Positions 1-9,057 of a stretch of 64,000 nucleotides of DNA are shown here, one piece after another. The translations under genes and the position numbers were made by a program. Position 1 is the first letter of the stretch. Every line of letters begins with the position of its first letter. This DNA is from Paraburkholderia fungorum (GTDB taxonomy: Bacteria > Pseudomonadota > Gammaproteobacteria > Burkholderiales > Burkholderiaceae): positions 62,001 to 126,000 of the forward strand of contig NZ_MCAS01000068.1 in NCBI RefSeq assembly GCF_003610895.1. The letters run 5' to 3'. The notes below the pieces were generated by a model. The model ran no database searches and was not told where the DNA came from. It worked only from the letters and a program-made list of their open reading frames with translations.

Positions 1-429
1 AAATCGCGCAAGCTTCACCTTCTGCCTGATCTCCTCGATCGCCTTCCGCATATTGGAACCGGGAAGCGTCCATGCCGCGTTGGGCTCAAACGTGCCGTGC
101 ACGAGGTGAACAGTGACTTCGGAGGTGTCCGCGGGCTCACCGCCGTCCAACTCGTCGACCTGCCGCGATTTCATGATCGATCGCCATGCGGAATGAATAC
201 CGCGCGCGATCCGAAACAATGCGTAAATGATGAGGGTGACGGTGATGAGAATGGCTACCGGAACCGTGAGCAGGCCGATAGCAACGGTCTTGACAGCATA
301 ATCCAGCGCCCCGACACGATGTCTGCCGACAAAATATAGAAAGGAAGCGCAGAAGAACACCCCGAGGGCAAACATAACGCCAGCGCCCAGCACAATCATC
401 CCATCCAATACAGTATGCGGCCACAGCAC
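1..429 (-). CDS. Membrane-anchored hydrolase-like protein, 5' part
   Basis: An open frame of 143 codons runs off the left edge of the window. The proposed start is GTG at 429, preceded by a GAGGAG ribosome site about 6 bases upstream; an in-frame TGA lies a few codons further up. Residues ~5-30 and ~45-70 are hydrophobic and should form two membrane helices. After a charged linker, around residues 110-130, comes VHLVHGTFEPNAAWTLPGS. This looks like the beta-strand and HGTF oxyanion turn at the front of a lipase-like alpha/beta hydrolase domain. I see the helices and motif directly; hydrolase activity is inference because the catalytic residues lie outside the window. Confidence 0.72.
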   Translation of the reverse strand, partial: MLWPHTVLDGMIVLGAGVMFALGVFFCASFLYFVGRHRVGALDYAVKTVAIGLLTVPVAILITVTLIIYALFRIARGIHSAWRSIMKSRQVDELDGGEPADTSEVTVHLVHGTFEPNAAWTLPGSNMRKAIEEIRQKVKLARF

Positions 430-602
430 GACATTCTCCTCGTCATAGGTTCAACACGGCCCGATGATCCGAAGCCGCAAGTCTGTTATCAACGGCACGA
501 ACCGGGAGAACTTGAGCGCAGACGGAAGGCAGTGGCATTGTGATGATCCACGCAAAGAGCGCACTTATTGTCAACAATCCGGGCCGCCACCTCCAACGGC
601 CG

Positions 603-720
603 CTCATGGCCGGAACCGGTCCGATGTCGATCTAACGAAGTGGGCCTTCGCGGTCCCGTCCGCGGAAAACTGGAGTCGACCCGTAAGGGTCAGGCGCATT
701 GTCCCAAAGCGGACGTTGAA
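603..720 (+). repeat. Intergenic repeat, type A copy 1
   Basis: First clear copy of a roughly 75-base element also present at 4001 and 19181. Shared blocks are a GGCCGGAACCGG-like head, a short hairpin (CGAAG, 5-base loop, CTTCG), then CCGTCCGCGGAA and CTGGAGTCGAC. A tail reading CCCAAAGCGGACGTTGAATCC follows. The rest of the gap between the genes at 429 and 774 shows no coding frame I would trust. Confidence 0.7.
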
Positions 721-773
721 TCCACCCGTATAGAAAGCAATGCGTTGGGTGGATAAAGACTCATCGTCGTCCC

Positions 774-1400
774 CTACGACTGGCTGGCCTCACGTGCCTC
801 AATAGCCTGTATAGCCGCTTGAGCTGACGCCTTCACGTCGCGCTTTCGAGACTTTAGGTTTTGCGCAAGAGCGGGCAGAGCTTTGCGCGTACCAATTTGG
901 TAAAGAGTGGCGTGGCAGTATGTTGCGTCATAGGGATCCGAGGTGGTCGCGAGAATCTCCAGCAACCTATCTTCAGCCTCGGCATTCTGGCAAAGCTTAA
1001 GAGACAGTATTGCGGAATACCTCACGCGCCATCGTTTATCCTTGAGAAGAGAAAACAGCGGCCTTACATCGACGCTCTCTGGCTTCGGAATATCGGCTAG
1101 CAGTTCAAGGATCCCTGCCAGTGCATGCTTGTCGCTCTCCCTGGATGAATATCCAATCAGGCGTGACGCACACTCCTCGCTGAGGCAGTTCGTTCCGATC
1201 TTACCGATTATGAAGTAAGCCGCTGAACGCTGTTCCCTTTCAGGCTTCTGATCCAGGTACGCATCGAGTTCGTCAACTAACGTCTTGTCGGCAAGCAGTT
1301 CCGCTTCGCGATGCGCCTGCCACGAGATTGAATTGTCCGAGTTGGCTAGCTTCTCACGCGCCGTCATCCGTTGGATCAGATCAACGAGATCCTGCCGCAT
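774..1400 (-). CDS. HEAT-repeat protein
   Basis: Encodes 208 residues. The sequence consists of repeated helix pairs typical of HEAT/PBS-lyase-like repeats, for example the stretches around RWRVRYSAILSL and KRDVKASAQAAIQAI, each with the Arg/Asp-rich turn and small-residue helix face. Such proteins are usually protein-binding scaffolds; no catalytic motif is visible. The start is set at ATG 1400 rather than GTG 1406 because the GAGG ribosome site spaces better. It stands alone between two repeat copies. HEAT-repeat proteins of this size occur among contact-toxin immunity proteins, but that role is only a guess. Confidence 0.8.
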   Translation of the reverse strand: MRQDLVDLIQRMTAREKLANSDNSISWQAHREAELLADKTLVDELDAYLDQKPEREQRSAAYFIIGKIGTNCLSEECASRLIGYSSRESDKHALAGILELLADIPKPESVDVRPLFSLLKDKRWRVRYSAILSLKLCQNAEAEDRLLEILATTSDPYDATYCHATLYQIGTRKALPALAQNLKSRKRDVKASAQAAIQAIEAREASQS

Positions 1401-1479
1401 TACCACACCTCACGAAAACATATTCTTGAATGTAACGGGTCGGTCGACTGAGCGAACGGTGGCCGACTCGGCAGTTCAA

Positions 1480-1640
1480 ATTGTCAGCGATCGAGGAGGT
1501 GTTGTCGACGGTTCGGTTTTGGCCGGACTCTGCCTAATGATGAAAGATCCAGTTCGCCGCCTTCTCCGCCGTTCGCTAACCGACCGTCCCTTCGCCGCTT
1601 CCGAGCGGTAAAGCAGTCGTTCGCTCTCTGGCGTCAGTCA
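1480..1640 (+). repeat. Intergenic repeat, type B copy 1 (full)
   Basis: Carries the blocks of the type B element in order: an ATTGTCAGCGATC head, a GTCGACGG..TTTTGGCCGGAC core, an ACCGACCGTCCCTTCGCC block and an AAGCAGTCGTTC tail. Compare the copies at 11384, 12192, 14461 and 16408. It fills the gap between the HEAT gene and the hydrolase. Confidence 0.6.
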
Positions 1641-1674
1641 GGTGCAATTCCAGAACGGTTAGCAAGCAACCACG

Positions 1675-2586
1675 CTAAAGCCGTTCGGCCAAAAAATTTT
1701 CGAGGTAAGCCAACACCTCGTTCGGGGCATCCTCAGGCAGCAGATGTCCACCAGGCAGTCCGCCACCCGCCACATTTTCAGCCCATCTCGACCACGTATC
1801 GATGGGCGAAACATTTCTCGCCTTTTGCTCTGTTTCACTCCATAGCACCAGCATCGGACAGGCGAGCTTTCGGCCCGCTGCAAAATCGCTCGCGTCCTGT
1901 TCCAGATCCTCTGACGTAGCGGCGCGATAGTCTTCGCAAATCGCGTGACGCACGTCCGGGTTTCGGAATGCGGTTCGATAGGCTTCTAGCGCCAATGGAT
2001 CGATCCGCTCGATTCCTCCCGCCATCTTCGCGAGCGCAGCATCAATGTAGGCGTCTGGATCGGCCGCCAGCATCCGCTCGGGAAGGTCCGAGGGTTGCGC
2101 CAGAAAAAACCAGTGCCAGGCATTCAGCGCAAAAGTCTTGTCGATACGCGCGAAAGCATCGAGCGTGGGCACAACGGTCAGCGATGCATAGGCAGTGACA
2201 CGCTGAGGATGATCCAGAGCAAGCCGGTATCCAGCGCGAGCGCCTCGATCATGTCCGACTACGGCGAACTGCTCGTGCCCAAGCCGATCCATCAACGCGA
2301 CGAGTGCGCTAGCCACGCGCCGTTTGGTCCATCGCGGCTGATCGTTACGTGTCCGGCTGCCACCGTATCCCGGCAGGTCCGGCACGACGGTGGTGTACGA
2401 CTTGGTGAGCATCGGCGCAATCAGTCGCCACGCGACGTGGGTCTGCGGATAGCCGTGTAGCAGCAGAACCGGTGGTCCCGCTCCGCCGATGACGCCCTGA
2501 AACGAAACATCGTCGGTTTCGATGTCGAGCCTGGCGAAACCAGGAAAAAAATCCGCCGCCGCAGTGCGTTCGACTTCGGGTTCCAT
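1675..2586 (-). CDS. Alpha/beta hydrolase, haloacetate dehalogenase-like
   Basis: Encodes 303 residues with the fold's landmarks: the oxyanion segment LLLHGYPQT (~50), the nucleophile elbow VVGHDRGAR (~118-126) and a late GGHLLPEDAP carrying the catalytic His. An aspartate nucleophile (HDRG) places it with epoxide hydrolases and haloacetate dehalogenases, which work through an ester intermediate, rather than Ser esterases. Substrate is unknown. The start at 2586 follows GGGAGG. It lies 25 bases behind the secreted hydrolase at 2612 on the same strand, so the two probably form an operon under the MerR-type promoter at 3551. Confidence 0.85.
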   Translation of the reverse strand: MEPEVERTAAADFFPGFARLDIETDDVSFQGVIGGAGPPVLLLHGYPQTHVAWRLIAPMLTKSYTTVVPDLPGYGGSRTRNDQPRWTKRRVASALVALMDRLGHEQFAVVGHDRGARAGYRLALDHPQRVTAYASLTVVPTLDAFARIDKTFALNAWHWFFLAQPSDLPERMLAADPDAYIDAALAKMAGGIERIDPLALEAYRTAFRNPDVRHAICEDYRAATSEDLEQDASDFAAGRKLACPMLVLWSETEQKARNVSPIDTWSRWAENVAGGGLPGGHLLPEDAPNEVLAYLENFLAERL

Positions 2587-2611
2587 GGTTACCTCCCTGT
2601 GGAACAGCACT

Positions 2612-3520
2612 TCATTTCCCCGACACCGATCTGACGAACTCGGCAAGATCGTGATTGAAGCGATCGGGTTCTTCGATAAACGATGCGTGGCCCGCACCAG
2701 CGTACACTTTGCTCAGAATGCGTGGATTCAGCGCGGTCGCGCGGGCCAGCGTGGTGGGCGTGTCGACCAGAGCATCGCGGCTGCCGTATATGAACAGCAA
2801 TGGTACGCGCGTCTTGCTGAGCGCCTCGGCTGCAAACACCGTCATCGTCGGAATTTCCTTCTGCATGTCCCACGACGCTAGCGCGGCGTTGGCGAGCAAT
2901 CGGCTGAAGGTGACTTCATCCGGACGATGGTTAAAACACAGCCCAATGAAGGCACGCTCGCCATCGAGATGGGTTTTCAGGTCCGGCGAATTCATGTCGC
3001 GATAGACCTCGGGGTGATCGACTATCTGACCCGGCGCGAGTTCGACGACACCATCGACGTACACGGCGCCGGCGATGTTGTTATCGCCATATGTTGCGAG
3101 GTAGTTCGATATCACCACACCACCAAGCGACCAACCGACCACGACGGGGTTTTTCGCATGCGAGCCGTCGATGACCGCTTCGAGGTCGTCGGCCCAACGG
3201 CGTCCATCGTGATACGGCGTGGCACCGGATGGTTTATCCGACAGGCCGTGGCCGCGCAGATCGTAGATAATGATCCGGTATTGGCGTAACTCGGGGCTTT
3301 GCACTTGCGCTTCCCAGTTCAGGCGACTGCCAAGCAGGCCGTGAATGAAAATGACCGGTGGGCCGTTGGGGTTGCCGCTTTCCTGAACCGCAAGCTTTAC
3401 ACCATCCTTCGATGTAACCATATAGCTTGTCGGAGCAGCGACCGCGCCGGGTATCGACGCACATAGCATTGCCGCCGAGACTGCGGCGGTCAGCAGATAA
3501 CTGAGCATTCGGGTGGGCAT
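2612..3520 (-). CDS. Secreted alpha/beta hydrolase
   Basis: Encodes 302 residues beginning with a signal peptide (MPTRMLSYLLTAAVSAAML, cleavage probably after AVAA). The catalytic serine sits in GWSLGG. An Asp in YGSRDALVD and a His in GAGHASFIEEP complete a Ser-Asp-His triad. It resembles chloroperoxidase/esterase-type periplasmic hydrolases. ATG 3520 is chosen because it gives a clean signal peptide and is preceded by GAGG. It is the first gene of a two-hydrolase operon, divergent from the merR gene. The substrate cannot be read from the sequence. Confidence 0.85.
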   Translation of the reverse strand: MPTRMLSYLLTAAVSAAMLCASIPGAVAAPTSYMVTSKDGVKLAVQESGNPNGPPVIFIHGLLGSRLNWEAQVQSPELRQYRIIIYDLRGHGLSDKPSGATPYHDGRRWADDLEAVIDGSHAKNPVVVGWSLGGVVISNYLATYGDNNIAGAVYVDGVVELAPGQIVDHPEVYRDMNSPDLKTHLDGERAFIGLCFNHRPDEVTFSRLLANAALASWDMQKEIPTMTVFAAEALSKTRVPLLFIYGSRDALVDTPTTLARATALNPRILSKVYAGAGHASFIEEPDRFNHDLAEFVRSVSGK

Positions 3521-3550
3521 CAAGAAGTCCTCAAGGTGAATCAGCGGCCC

Positions 3551-3582
3551 AGTCTCAACCCTCACACCAATGTCAGGGTCAA
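3551..3582 (-). promoter_or_regulatory. MerR-type promoter with 19-bp spacer
   Basis: On the minus strand TTGACC (3582-3577) and TGAGAC (3557-3552) serve as -35 and -10 boxes. They are separated by exactly 19 bases, the over-long spacing typical of MerR-activated promoters. The spacer holds a partial dyad with CCCT and AGGG at its ends. It faces the hydrolase operon and lies 25 bases from the merR start. Confidence 0.65.
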
Positions 3583-3606
3583 GCAATTTGTGCTAGCCTG
3601 CTTTTC

Positions 3607-3993
3607 ATGGACAAGATGCCCCCGAAGGAACTACTGACTATCGGCGAAGTTTCGCAACGCACCGGCGCAAGCGTGCGATCGATCCGTCACTACGACGAAC
3701 ACGGTCTGCTCGCCTCGGTGCGCGCGAGCAATGGATACCGCATGTTCCCCGACAAGGCGGTCACGCAGGTCAGGCAGATCCAGCGTATGATCGCGACCGG
3801 TTTCACCATTGACGACATTCTCGGCTTCCCGGACTGCATGCTTCTGATCGAAGGCGCTCGTTCATGCGACCAGATCACCGATCTCCAGCGGCGACGCCTC
3901 GAAACCATCGATCGTCAAATCGCGGATCTCGAACGACGTCGCATGAGGCTCATCAAAACCTTGTCAGAAGGCGCGATTCCGCCAGTCGAGTAA
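3607..3993 (+). CDS. MerR family transcriptional regulator
   Basis: Encodes 128 residues. The N-terminal winged helix is clear (LTIGEVSQRTGASVRSIRHY near residues 10-30, then a wing ending in GYRMF). A dimerisation helix follows that ends DLERRRMRLIKTL. It is a short MerR-type protein of the TipA-N/NmlR length class. It has one Cys in the middle (DCMLLIEGARSC region has two) but no obvious metal-binding C-terminal cluster. It is divergent from the hydrolase operon and probably controls it through the promoter at 3551. Confidence 0.9.
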   Translation: MDKMPPKELLTIGEVSQRTGASVRSIRHYDEHGLLASVRASNGYRMFPDKAVTQVRQIQRMIATGFTIDDILGFPDCMLLIEGARSCDQITDLQRRRLETIDRQIADLERRRMRLIKTLSEGAIPPVE

Positions 3994-4000
3994 GGGGCGG

Positions 4001-4300
4001 CGTTCGAATGGCCGGAACCGGCTCGATCTCGCTCTAGCGAAGTGAGCCTTCGCGGCCCCGTCCGCGGAAGGCTGGAGTCGCGCCATTACGGCCGGTAGGG
4101 GCAACGCACAGGTGACACCACATGGTCGCCGTCCGTTCGCAGAATTCCCAAAACCTGCGACGTACCGAGTTTCAGGATTCATGCGACGCCACCCCGGCGC
4201 GCACTTGGTGACGGCAGCACGTCATCGGTCTTTGGTCGAACAAGCCGCGCCGTGGGGCAACGTGGAGCCCATGGCGGACATTGAACCGGCAAATCGATCG
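4001..4300 (+). repeat. Intergenic repeat, type A copy 2
   Basis: The 4001-4084 part aligns with 603-682 and 19181-19262. The hairpin GCGAAG-TGAGC-CTTCGC is perfect here and is followed by CCGTCCGCGGAAGGCTGGAGTCG. A tail CCCATGGCGGACATTGAACC near 4270 matches the tail of copy 1, so the element may be interrupted by ~170 bases. Nothing else is seen in the 386-base gap. Confidence 0.65.
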
Positions 4301-4379
4301 TGCCTGCCCGCTTGAAATGGTTAGCCTAACTACTCAATCTCGGAGTTAGCGTAATTTTCGAGGCGGCGCCAATTGCGGG

Positions 4380-5843
4380 TCAAAAGTCTGCCGGCGGAAC
4401 GAAGCCGCCGAATTCAGCCTCTATCAATTGGGCTAGCTTGAGCGGCGTCCGATCTTCGAATGCCGGTCCGACAATCTGAACGCCGATTGGAAGACCCTCC
4501 GCTGACATACCGATAGGAATGGACGTCGCCGGCAGGCCCGGAAGCGTGGCGACGCCTGGCCATATGAGTTGGTTGCCGTAGGGATGGGGCTCACCGTCAA
4601 TCACTATCTGCCGTGTTTCCCTATTCGAATGATCGTGTGAGAACGCAGTCACGGGCGAGACGGGACAGATCAATGCGTCGAACGCTTTGAAAAACTCACG
4701 CCATTGCGCACGCAGTTGGCAACGGGCGTTGTTCGCTACGATCCAGTCGCGGTGGCTCAGCACCGCTCCACGAACCCGCTCGGCGTCCAGGCCGGAGGCC
4801 TCTCTGGGCATCGCCGCCGCCTGCTTCTGAAGATTGGCATAAACGTCCGCGGGCCAGTTCAAGGCCAGAAGGGACATCAGCATGCGCATGTAGAGCAGCG
4901 CGCTATCTCCGAGATCAGGAAGCAGCTCGCTTTTATACGCGACCCGAACGCCGGCTCCCTCAAGGTGTTCGGCAAGCGTCCCGATCGCGAGCCGCACGGC
5001 GCTGTCGGTCGGCAGGAGCGGATGCCTGTCGAGGACCAACACGCGAAAGTCGCTCAGCCGATCATGTCGCGGAGCCGGCATGTCGAGCCTGTAGGCGATC
5101 CCCGTATCGATCTCGTCCGGCCCGGCCATGACATCGAAAAGGAGCGCAAGGTCCGCGGCGCAGCGCGCCATCGGCCCGACAACCGCGAGATCGATCGTAT
5201 CGGGCAGGGGCGCGTAAGGCGGTGGGACATGTCCGCGTGCCGGCACGACCCCGAGCGTAGGCTTATGGGCATAGACGCCGCAGAAATGCGCCGGCATCCG
5301 CAGCGATCCGCCGAGATCGGAGCCGAGCGCAAGCGGCACGTAGCCCGCGGCAAGCGCAGCGGCCGACCCGCCCGATGACCCGCCAGGCGAGCGGGTCAAG
5401 TCGTAGGGATTGCTGGTGGTGCCGTAGATGTCGTTGTAGCTCTGCCAGTCCCCAAGGCCGAACGGAACGTTCGTCTTGCCAAGGATCACGGCGCCCGCGG
5501 CCTTCACGCGCGCCACCGGCAGCGCGTCCTCCGTTGGAACGAAGTTCTTGTGCTGCGGAAAGCCCCACGTCGTCGGCAGGCCCGCGACGTTGAAGGATTC
5601 CTTGACGAGCAGCGGAATGCCAAGGAGGGGCCGCCGCTCGCCCGTCGCCAATGCGTGATCGGCGGCGCGCGCCGCGTCACGCGCCCGATCGAAGTCGCGC
5701 ACACAGACCGCATTCAGCTTCGGGTCAAGGCTTTCAATTCGGGCAATGGCAGCTTCCGCAAGTTCGCAGGCCGAAATCTCCCTGGCCGCCAGCGCCGACG
5801 CCATTTCCCGGACAGACTTGTATTGCCATTCGAAGTTCGTCAT
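4380..5843 (-). CDS. Amidase (amidase signature family)
   Basis: Encodes 487 residues. The amidase signature is intact: the catalytic Lys in LLVKESFNVAG (~80-90) and the Gly/Ser-rich stretch GGSSGGSAAALAAG (~155-168) with the cis-Ser and nucleophile Ser. These enzymes hydrolyse a C-N amide bond through a Ser-cisSer-Lys triad in the cytoplasm. The start is placed at 5843 (MTNFEWQYK), where family similarity begins; an upstream ATG at 5909 would add 22 poorly conserved residues. The LysR gene at 6085 runs in the same direction just upstream, so it may regulate this gene as well as the aldo-keto reductase. Confidence 0.9.
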   Translation of the reverse strand: MTNFEWQYKSVREMASALAAREISACELAEAAIARIESLDPKLNAVCVRDFDRARDAARAADHALATGERRPLLGIPLLVKESFNVAGLPTTWGFPQHKNFVPTEDALPVARVKAAGAVILGKTNVPFGLGDWQSYNDIYGTTSNPYDLTRSPGGSSGGSAAALAAGYVPLALGSDLGGSLRMPAHFCGVYAHKPTLGVVPARGHVPPPYAPLPDTIDLAVVGPMARCAADLALLFDVMAGPDEIDTGIAYRLDMPAPRHDRLSDFRVLVLDRHPLLPTDSAVRLAIGTLAEHLEGAGVRVAYKSELLPDLGDSALLYMRMLMSLLALNWPADVYANLQKQAAAMPREASGLDAERVRGAVLSHRDWIVANNARCQLRAQWREFFKAFDALICPVSPVTAFSHDHSNRETRQIVIDGEPHPYGNQLIWPGVATLPGLPATSIPIGMSAEGLPIGVQIVGPAFEDRTPLKLAQLIEAEFGGFVPPADF

Positions 5844-6084
5844 GTGCACAACCGCTCCCGATGCCAGGCAAGGCGCCCCGCCCGAAACGAGCTGATGGCC
5901 GCCATCCACTCCGCGGTGATGTTAACTCGCGGGATAGTAGAGATCAAACGAGCACACGTTGTTTTGCAAACTCAATCACGAAAATTGCCGCTATCGCCGT
6001 CCACTTTTGCGGTCAAACTCGGTCGTACAGGATCGTGCGCTACGCGCCACGAGAATGGTTCATGGGAGACGGACGGGGCTGTCC

Positions 6085-6999
6085 CTAGATTGCCTCCTGA
6101 ATTGCGTCCCTGATCCAGCCGGTGAAGGCGTCCATGGTGGCCAACGTTCTGGCGGGAAGATGCCGATCCCGCGGATAGAGGATTGCAACCTCGGGCGCGG
6201 CCGTTTCCAGCTTCTTCAGCACCCTCTCCAGTTTGCCTTCCCGCAAGGCGGGTGCCGCTATAAAGCTCAGGCTCTGGACTATCCCCATCCCCGCGATGGC
6301 GAGTTGCAGGCGAGCGTCAGCGTCCCCGATGGCTGCCACCGTTTGTGGAAAGCGCGCCGCCCGCCTGCCCGTTTCCTCGAACTCCCATTCCAGCCGCGCT
6401 CCCGGCTCTGGAAGCAGAAAATCTATCAGGTGATGCTTCGACAGACCTTCCAGGTTTCTGGGTCGCCCCATCCGGCGAAGGTACTCGGGCGACGCTACAG
6501 TCACGCGCTTCGGCTTGCCGAGGGGTCGAAATACCAGATCCTGATCTTCAAGGCCTCCGATTCGTACAGCGAAATCGATACCGTCGCGGACAAAATCGCT
6601 GCGGGAGTCGCTCATGATCAATTCGACCCGAATGCGTGGATGCGACTCGAACCATTGAGGAAGACGAGGAATCAGAATGGACCTTGCCACTGAAACGTTC
6701 GCGCTGACTCTCACTCGTCCCGCAAGCGCCTCGCGCGACTCCGAAAGCGATGCCTCCACTTCGTCGAGCTCGCTGATAACGCGGCGGCAAACTTCGAAAT
6801 AACGGGCTCCGGCCTGAGTAGGCGCTACAGCGCGGGTTGTACGCGCGAGCAGGCGAACGCCGATGGATTTTTCGAGGCCGGCTATCCGCTCCGTCGCATT
6901 CGAGGACGACATATCCAGAGCCCGCGCGGCTTTAGCGAACGACCCGGTCTCAACGATGCGGACGAAAAGGCGCATCGCAGCAAGTTGATCAAGGCGCAC
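6085..6999 (-). CDS. LysR family transcriptional regulator
   Basis: Encodes 304 residues. The N-terminal helix-turn-helix (LAAMRLFVRIVETGSFAKAA, then SSSNATERIAGLE) and the LysR substrate-binding domain are full length. The sequence resembles the CrgA/YafC-type subfamily (AMRLFVRIVETGSF). It is divergent from the aldo-keto reductase at 7105 across a 105-base gap that contains paired palindromic sites, and is likely that gene's regulator. Confidence 0.92.
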   Translation of the reverse strand: MRLDQLAAMRLFVRIVETGSFAKAARALDMSSSNATERIAGLEKSIGVRLLARTTRAVAPTQAGARYFEVCRRVISELDEVEASLSESREALAGRVRVSANVSVARSILIPRLPQWFESHPRIRVELIMSDSRSDFVRDGIDFAVRIGGLEDQDLVFRPLGKPKRVTVASPEYLRRMGRPRNLEGLSKHHLIDFLLPEPGARLEWEFEETGRRAARFPQTVAAIGDADARLQLAIAGMGIVQSLSFIAAPALREGKLERVLKKLETAAPEVAILYPRDRHLPARTLATMDAFTGWIRDAIQEAI

Positions 7000-7015
7000 T
7001 GATTGCTCGCTTCAG

Positions 7016-7073
7016 ACGAATAAAGTCTTCGTATTTTACGGTCTAGGCGATTTAAAGCAAAAGACTTATCGTC
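7016..7073. promoter_or_regulatory. Candidate LysR binding sites
   Basis: 7016-7032 is an inverted repeat, ACGAA-TAAAGTC-TTCGT. A second, inverted version (AGACTTATCGT) lies at about 7063-7073. Two related sites in a LysR/target intergenic gap fit recognition- and activation-site architecture. The role is inferred. Confidence 0.45.
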
Positions 7074-7104
7074 CGAACTCCGCGACATTGCTAGGAGTTC
7101 TCGA

Positions 7105-8124
7105 ATGAATTACGTAACTTTTGGCCGATCTGGCCTGCGGGTTTCCCGCCTCACTCTCGGCACCATGACATTTGGCTCGGGCGACGGCATCTGGGCTTCG
7201 ATCGCCGGCCTGAGTCGTGATCAGGCGTCCCGGCTTGTCAGCATCGCAGTGGAGCACGGTGTCAATTTGATCGATACCGCCGATGCCTACTCCCAGGGCC
7301 AATCCGAACAGGTCGTGGGACAGGTTCTGACGGATCTTGGACTAGACGAAACACGGATGCTGGTCGCCACGAAAGTGCGTCTGCGCACCGGGCCAGGGCC
7401 CAACGAAGTTGGACTGGGCCGCTCGCATATCATGCGCACGGTTGAAACCAGCCTCAAGAGGCTCGGTCGGGATCACATCGATCTGATGCAGCTTCACGAC
7501 CGCGATCCGCATACGCCCCTTGAGGAGACGCTGCGCGCGCTCGACGACCTGGTGACACAAGGCAAGGTCCGTCACATCGGCGTGTGCAACTTCAGCGCGT
7601 CTGACCTCGAACAGGTGAACGCCATCACCGCGCAAGCGCATTGGGCGCGAGTAACCAGCAATCAGGTACATTACTCGCTTGCGGCGCGCGATATCGAACA
7701 TGAAGTTGCGCCAGTAGCGCGCCGGCATCGCATGGCCCTGATGGTATGGAGTCCTCTGTCTGGAGGGTATCTCAGCGGCAAGTACACCCGTGACGGAGGT
7801 GCAATTGCAAAGGGGCGACGCACCAACATGAACTTCCCCCCTATCGACCCCAGGACGGCCGATCCGATCGTTGACGAACTGCGTCTGGTCGCTGCGGAAC
7901 TGAGTTCGACGCCGGCTCAGATCGCGCTTGCATGGCTACTTGGTCGGGATGAGGTCGACACCGTTATCGTCGGAGCCAGTTCAGACGCGCAGCTTGCCTC
8001 CAATCTGCAGGCTGGTGAATTGCAATTACCCCCGGAGATTCGCGATCGCCTCGACAAGGTTTCGCAGGCGATCGTCCCGTATCCGCACTGGATGCAGCAC
8101 TTCCACGATAGAGATCGTGTTTAA
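7105..8124 (+). CDS. Aldo/keto reductase
   Basis: Encodes 339 residues of a TIM-barrel NADPH-dependent oxidoreductase. Visible family marks are GTMTFGSG near the N-terminus, the catalytic Asp/Tyr segment LIDTADAYSQGQSE (~56-69), DLMQLHDRDP with the catalytic His, and a C-terminal coenzyme-binding stretch around VIVGASSDAQL. It resembles the YajO/YdjG-like class of bacterial aldo/keto reductases. The start follows AGGAG by 9 bases. The divergent LysR is its probable regulator. The substrate aldehyde or ketone is unknown. Confidence 0.92.
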   Translation: MNYVTFGRSGLRVSRLTLGTMTFGSGDGIWASIAGLSRDQASRLVSIAVEHGVNLIDTADAYSQGQSEQVVGQVLTDLGLDETRMLVATKVRLRTGPGPNEVGLGRSHIMRTVETSLKRLGRDHIDLMQLHDRDPHTPLEETLRALDDLVTQGKVRHIGVCNFSASDLEQVNAITAQAHWARVTSNQVHYSLAARDIEHEVAPVARRHRMALMVWSPLSGGYLSGKYTRDGGAIAKGRRTNMNFPPIDPRTADPIVDELRLVAAELSSTPAQIALAWLLGRDEVDTVIVGASSDAQLASNLQAGELQLPPEIRDRLDKVSQAIVPYPHWMQHFHDRDRV

Positions 8125-8421
8125 CGCAACGCCATATGCAACGATGCCGTAGCTTCGACATGAGGCCGCTTTCGAGGGCTTCCTGCGTCAAGGCTGCGAC
8201 TCGTTTCGCCGCGGCCAGCTGGTTAGCGCGAGGGTCCGCCCTGGATCACACTTCGGCCAGTCGAGATGAAAGCGTGACTGTCTCGTCCTGGCCGGACCCG
8301 CTCCGACGCATACCTCGATCACTCGCTGAATGCAGCAGATATGAACCGGACGAGAGTCTTCAGGGTCGTGTTTGGCGCTGCCAGCAGTTCGCCGCACGTG
8401 AACACGCCAAAGCCAAGGGCA
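8125..8421. other. Gap without a recognised gene
   Basis: About 300 bases between two convergent genes. Short frames here are not supported by family resemblance. One CTCGTCCTGGCCGGACCC segment near 8282 recalls the core of the type B repeat. Confidence 0.4.
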
Positions 8422-9057
8422 TTACGCACGGCGTCTAAACCATCCAGTGAGCGACATGCGCTCGCGCGTCGCGGGCAATACTTCGTGCAGCATATCGGCG
8501 GATAGAAACATCGCGATCCGGCTGCCGACCGGCGAGATGTCCCACATGTCCAAGCCCTCCGGATGCAGTCGCAATTCACCGCCATGCTCAGGCAGCCAGT
8601 CTGCATTCAGATAGACGACAACCGACACGGTGCGGCTGTCGTCGTGGCGAAACTGATCGCGATGTTGCAGATACGAGTCGCCAGGCGCGTAGAACGCGAA
8701 ATGGCTCTCGTATTCGTCGAGTCCCAGAAAGAACCTGCGATTCAACGCGATACGCAGCGTTTCCATGATCGCGAGATATCGATCGCAGGCTTCGGATTGC
8801 CCCGCCTCCAGCCAGCGAATCCGGTCACCGCGTACACCGGGCTGGAGCGAACGCGCCGCACCCTGGCTGACCCGCGCCAATGCGAGCGTCCCGGCCACCT
8901 CAAGCGCTGCACATTCCAGTGCGAGTTCGAGTGTCAAGTCCGGTGGAAGAAAATTGTCCTGTTCCGACCAACCATGGTCATGAAGAGCATCCAGGATTCG
9001 TCGATGCCCTCCATCTCCGGGCGCTTCGGAATGTGCCGACGAATGTATGCGGTTCAC
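8422..9057 (-). CDS. 2OG-Fe(II) oxygenase
   Basis: Encodes 211 residues. The HxD iron-binding motif is in YLQHRDQFRHDD (~135-140). A distal His and the 2-oxoglutarate-binding Arg fit the C-terminal segment (MLHEVLPATRERMSLTGWFR). The fold belongs to the prolyl-4-hydroxylase-like 2OG oxygenases, close to SM-20/EGL-9-type proteins in bacteria. The GTG start at 9057 has AAGGAACAGG upstream. The likely substrate is a protein or small molecule; nothing nearby identifies it. Confidence 0.85.
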   Translation of the reverse strand: MNRIHSSAHSEAPGDGGHRRILDALHDHGWSEQDNFLPPDLTLELALECAALEVAGTLALARVSQGAARSLQPGVRGDRIRWLEAGQSEACDRYLAIMETLRIALNRRFFLGLDEYESHFAFYAPGDSYLQHRDQFRHDDSRTVSVVVYLNADWLPEHGGELRLHPEGLDMWDISPVGSRIAMFLSADMLHEVLPATRERMSLTGWFRRRA

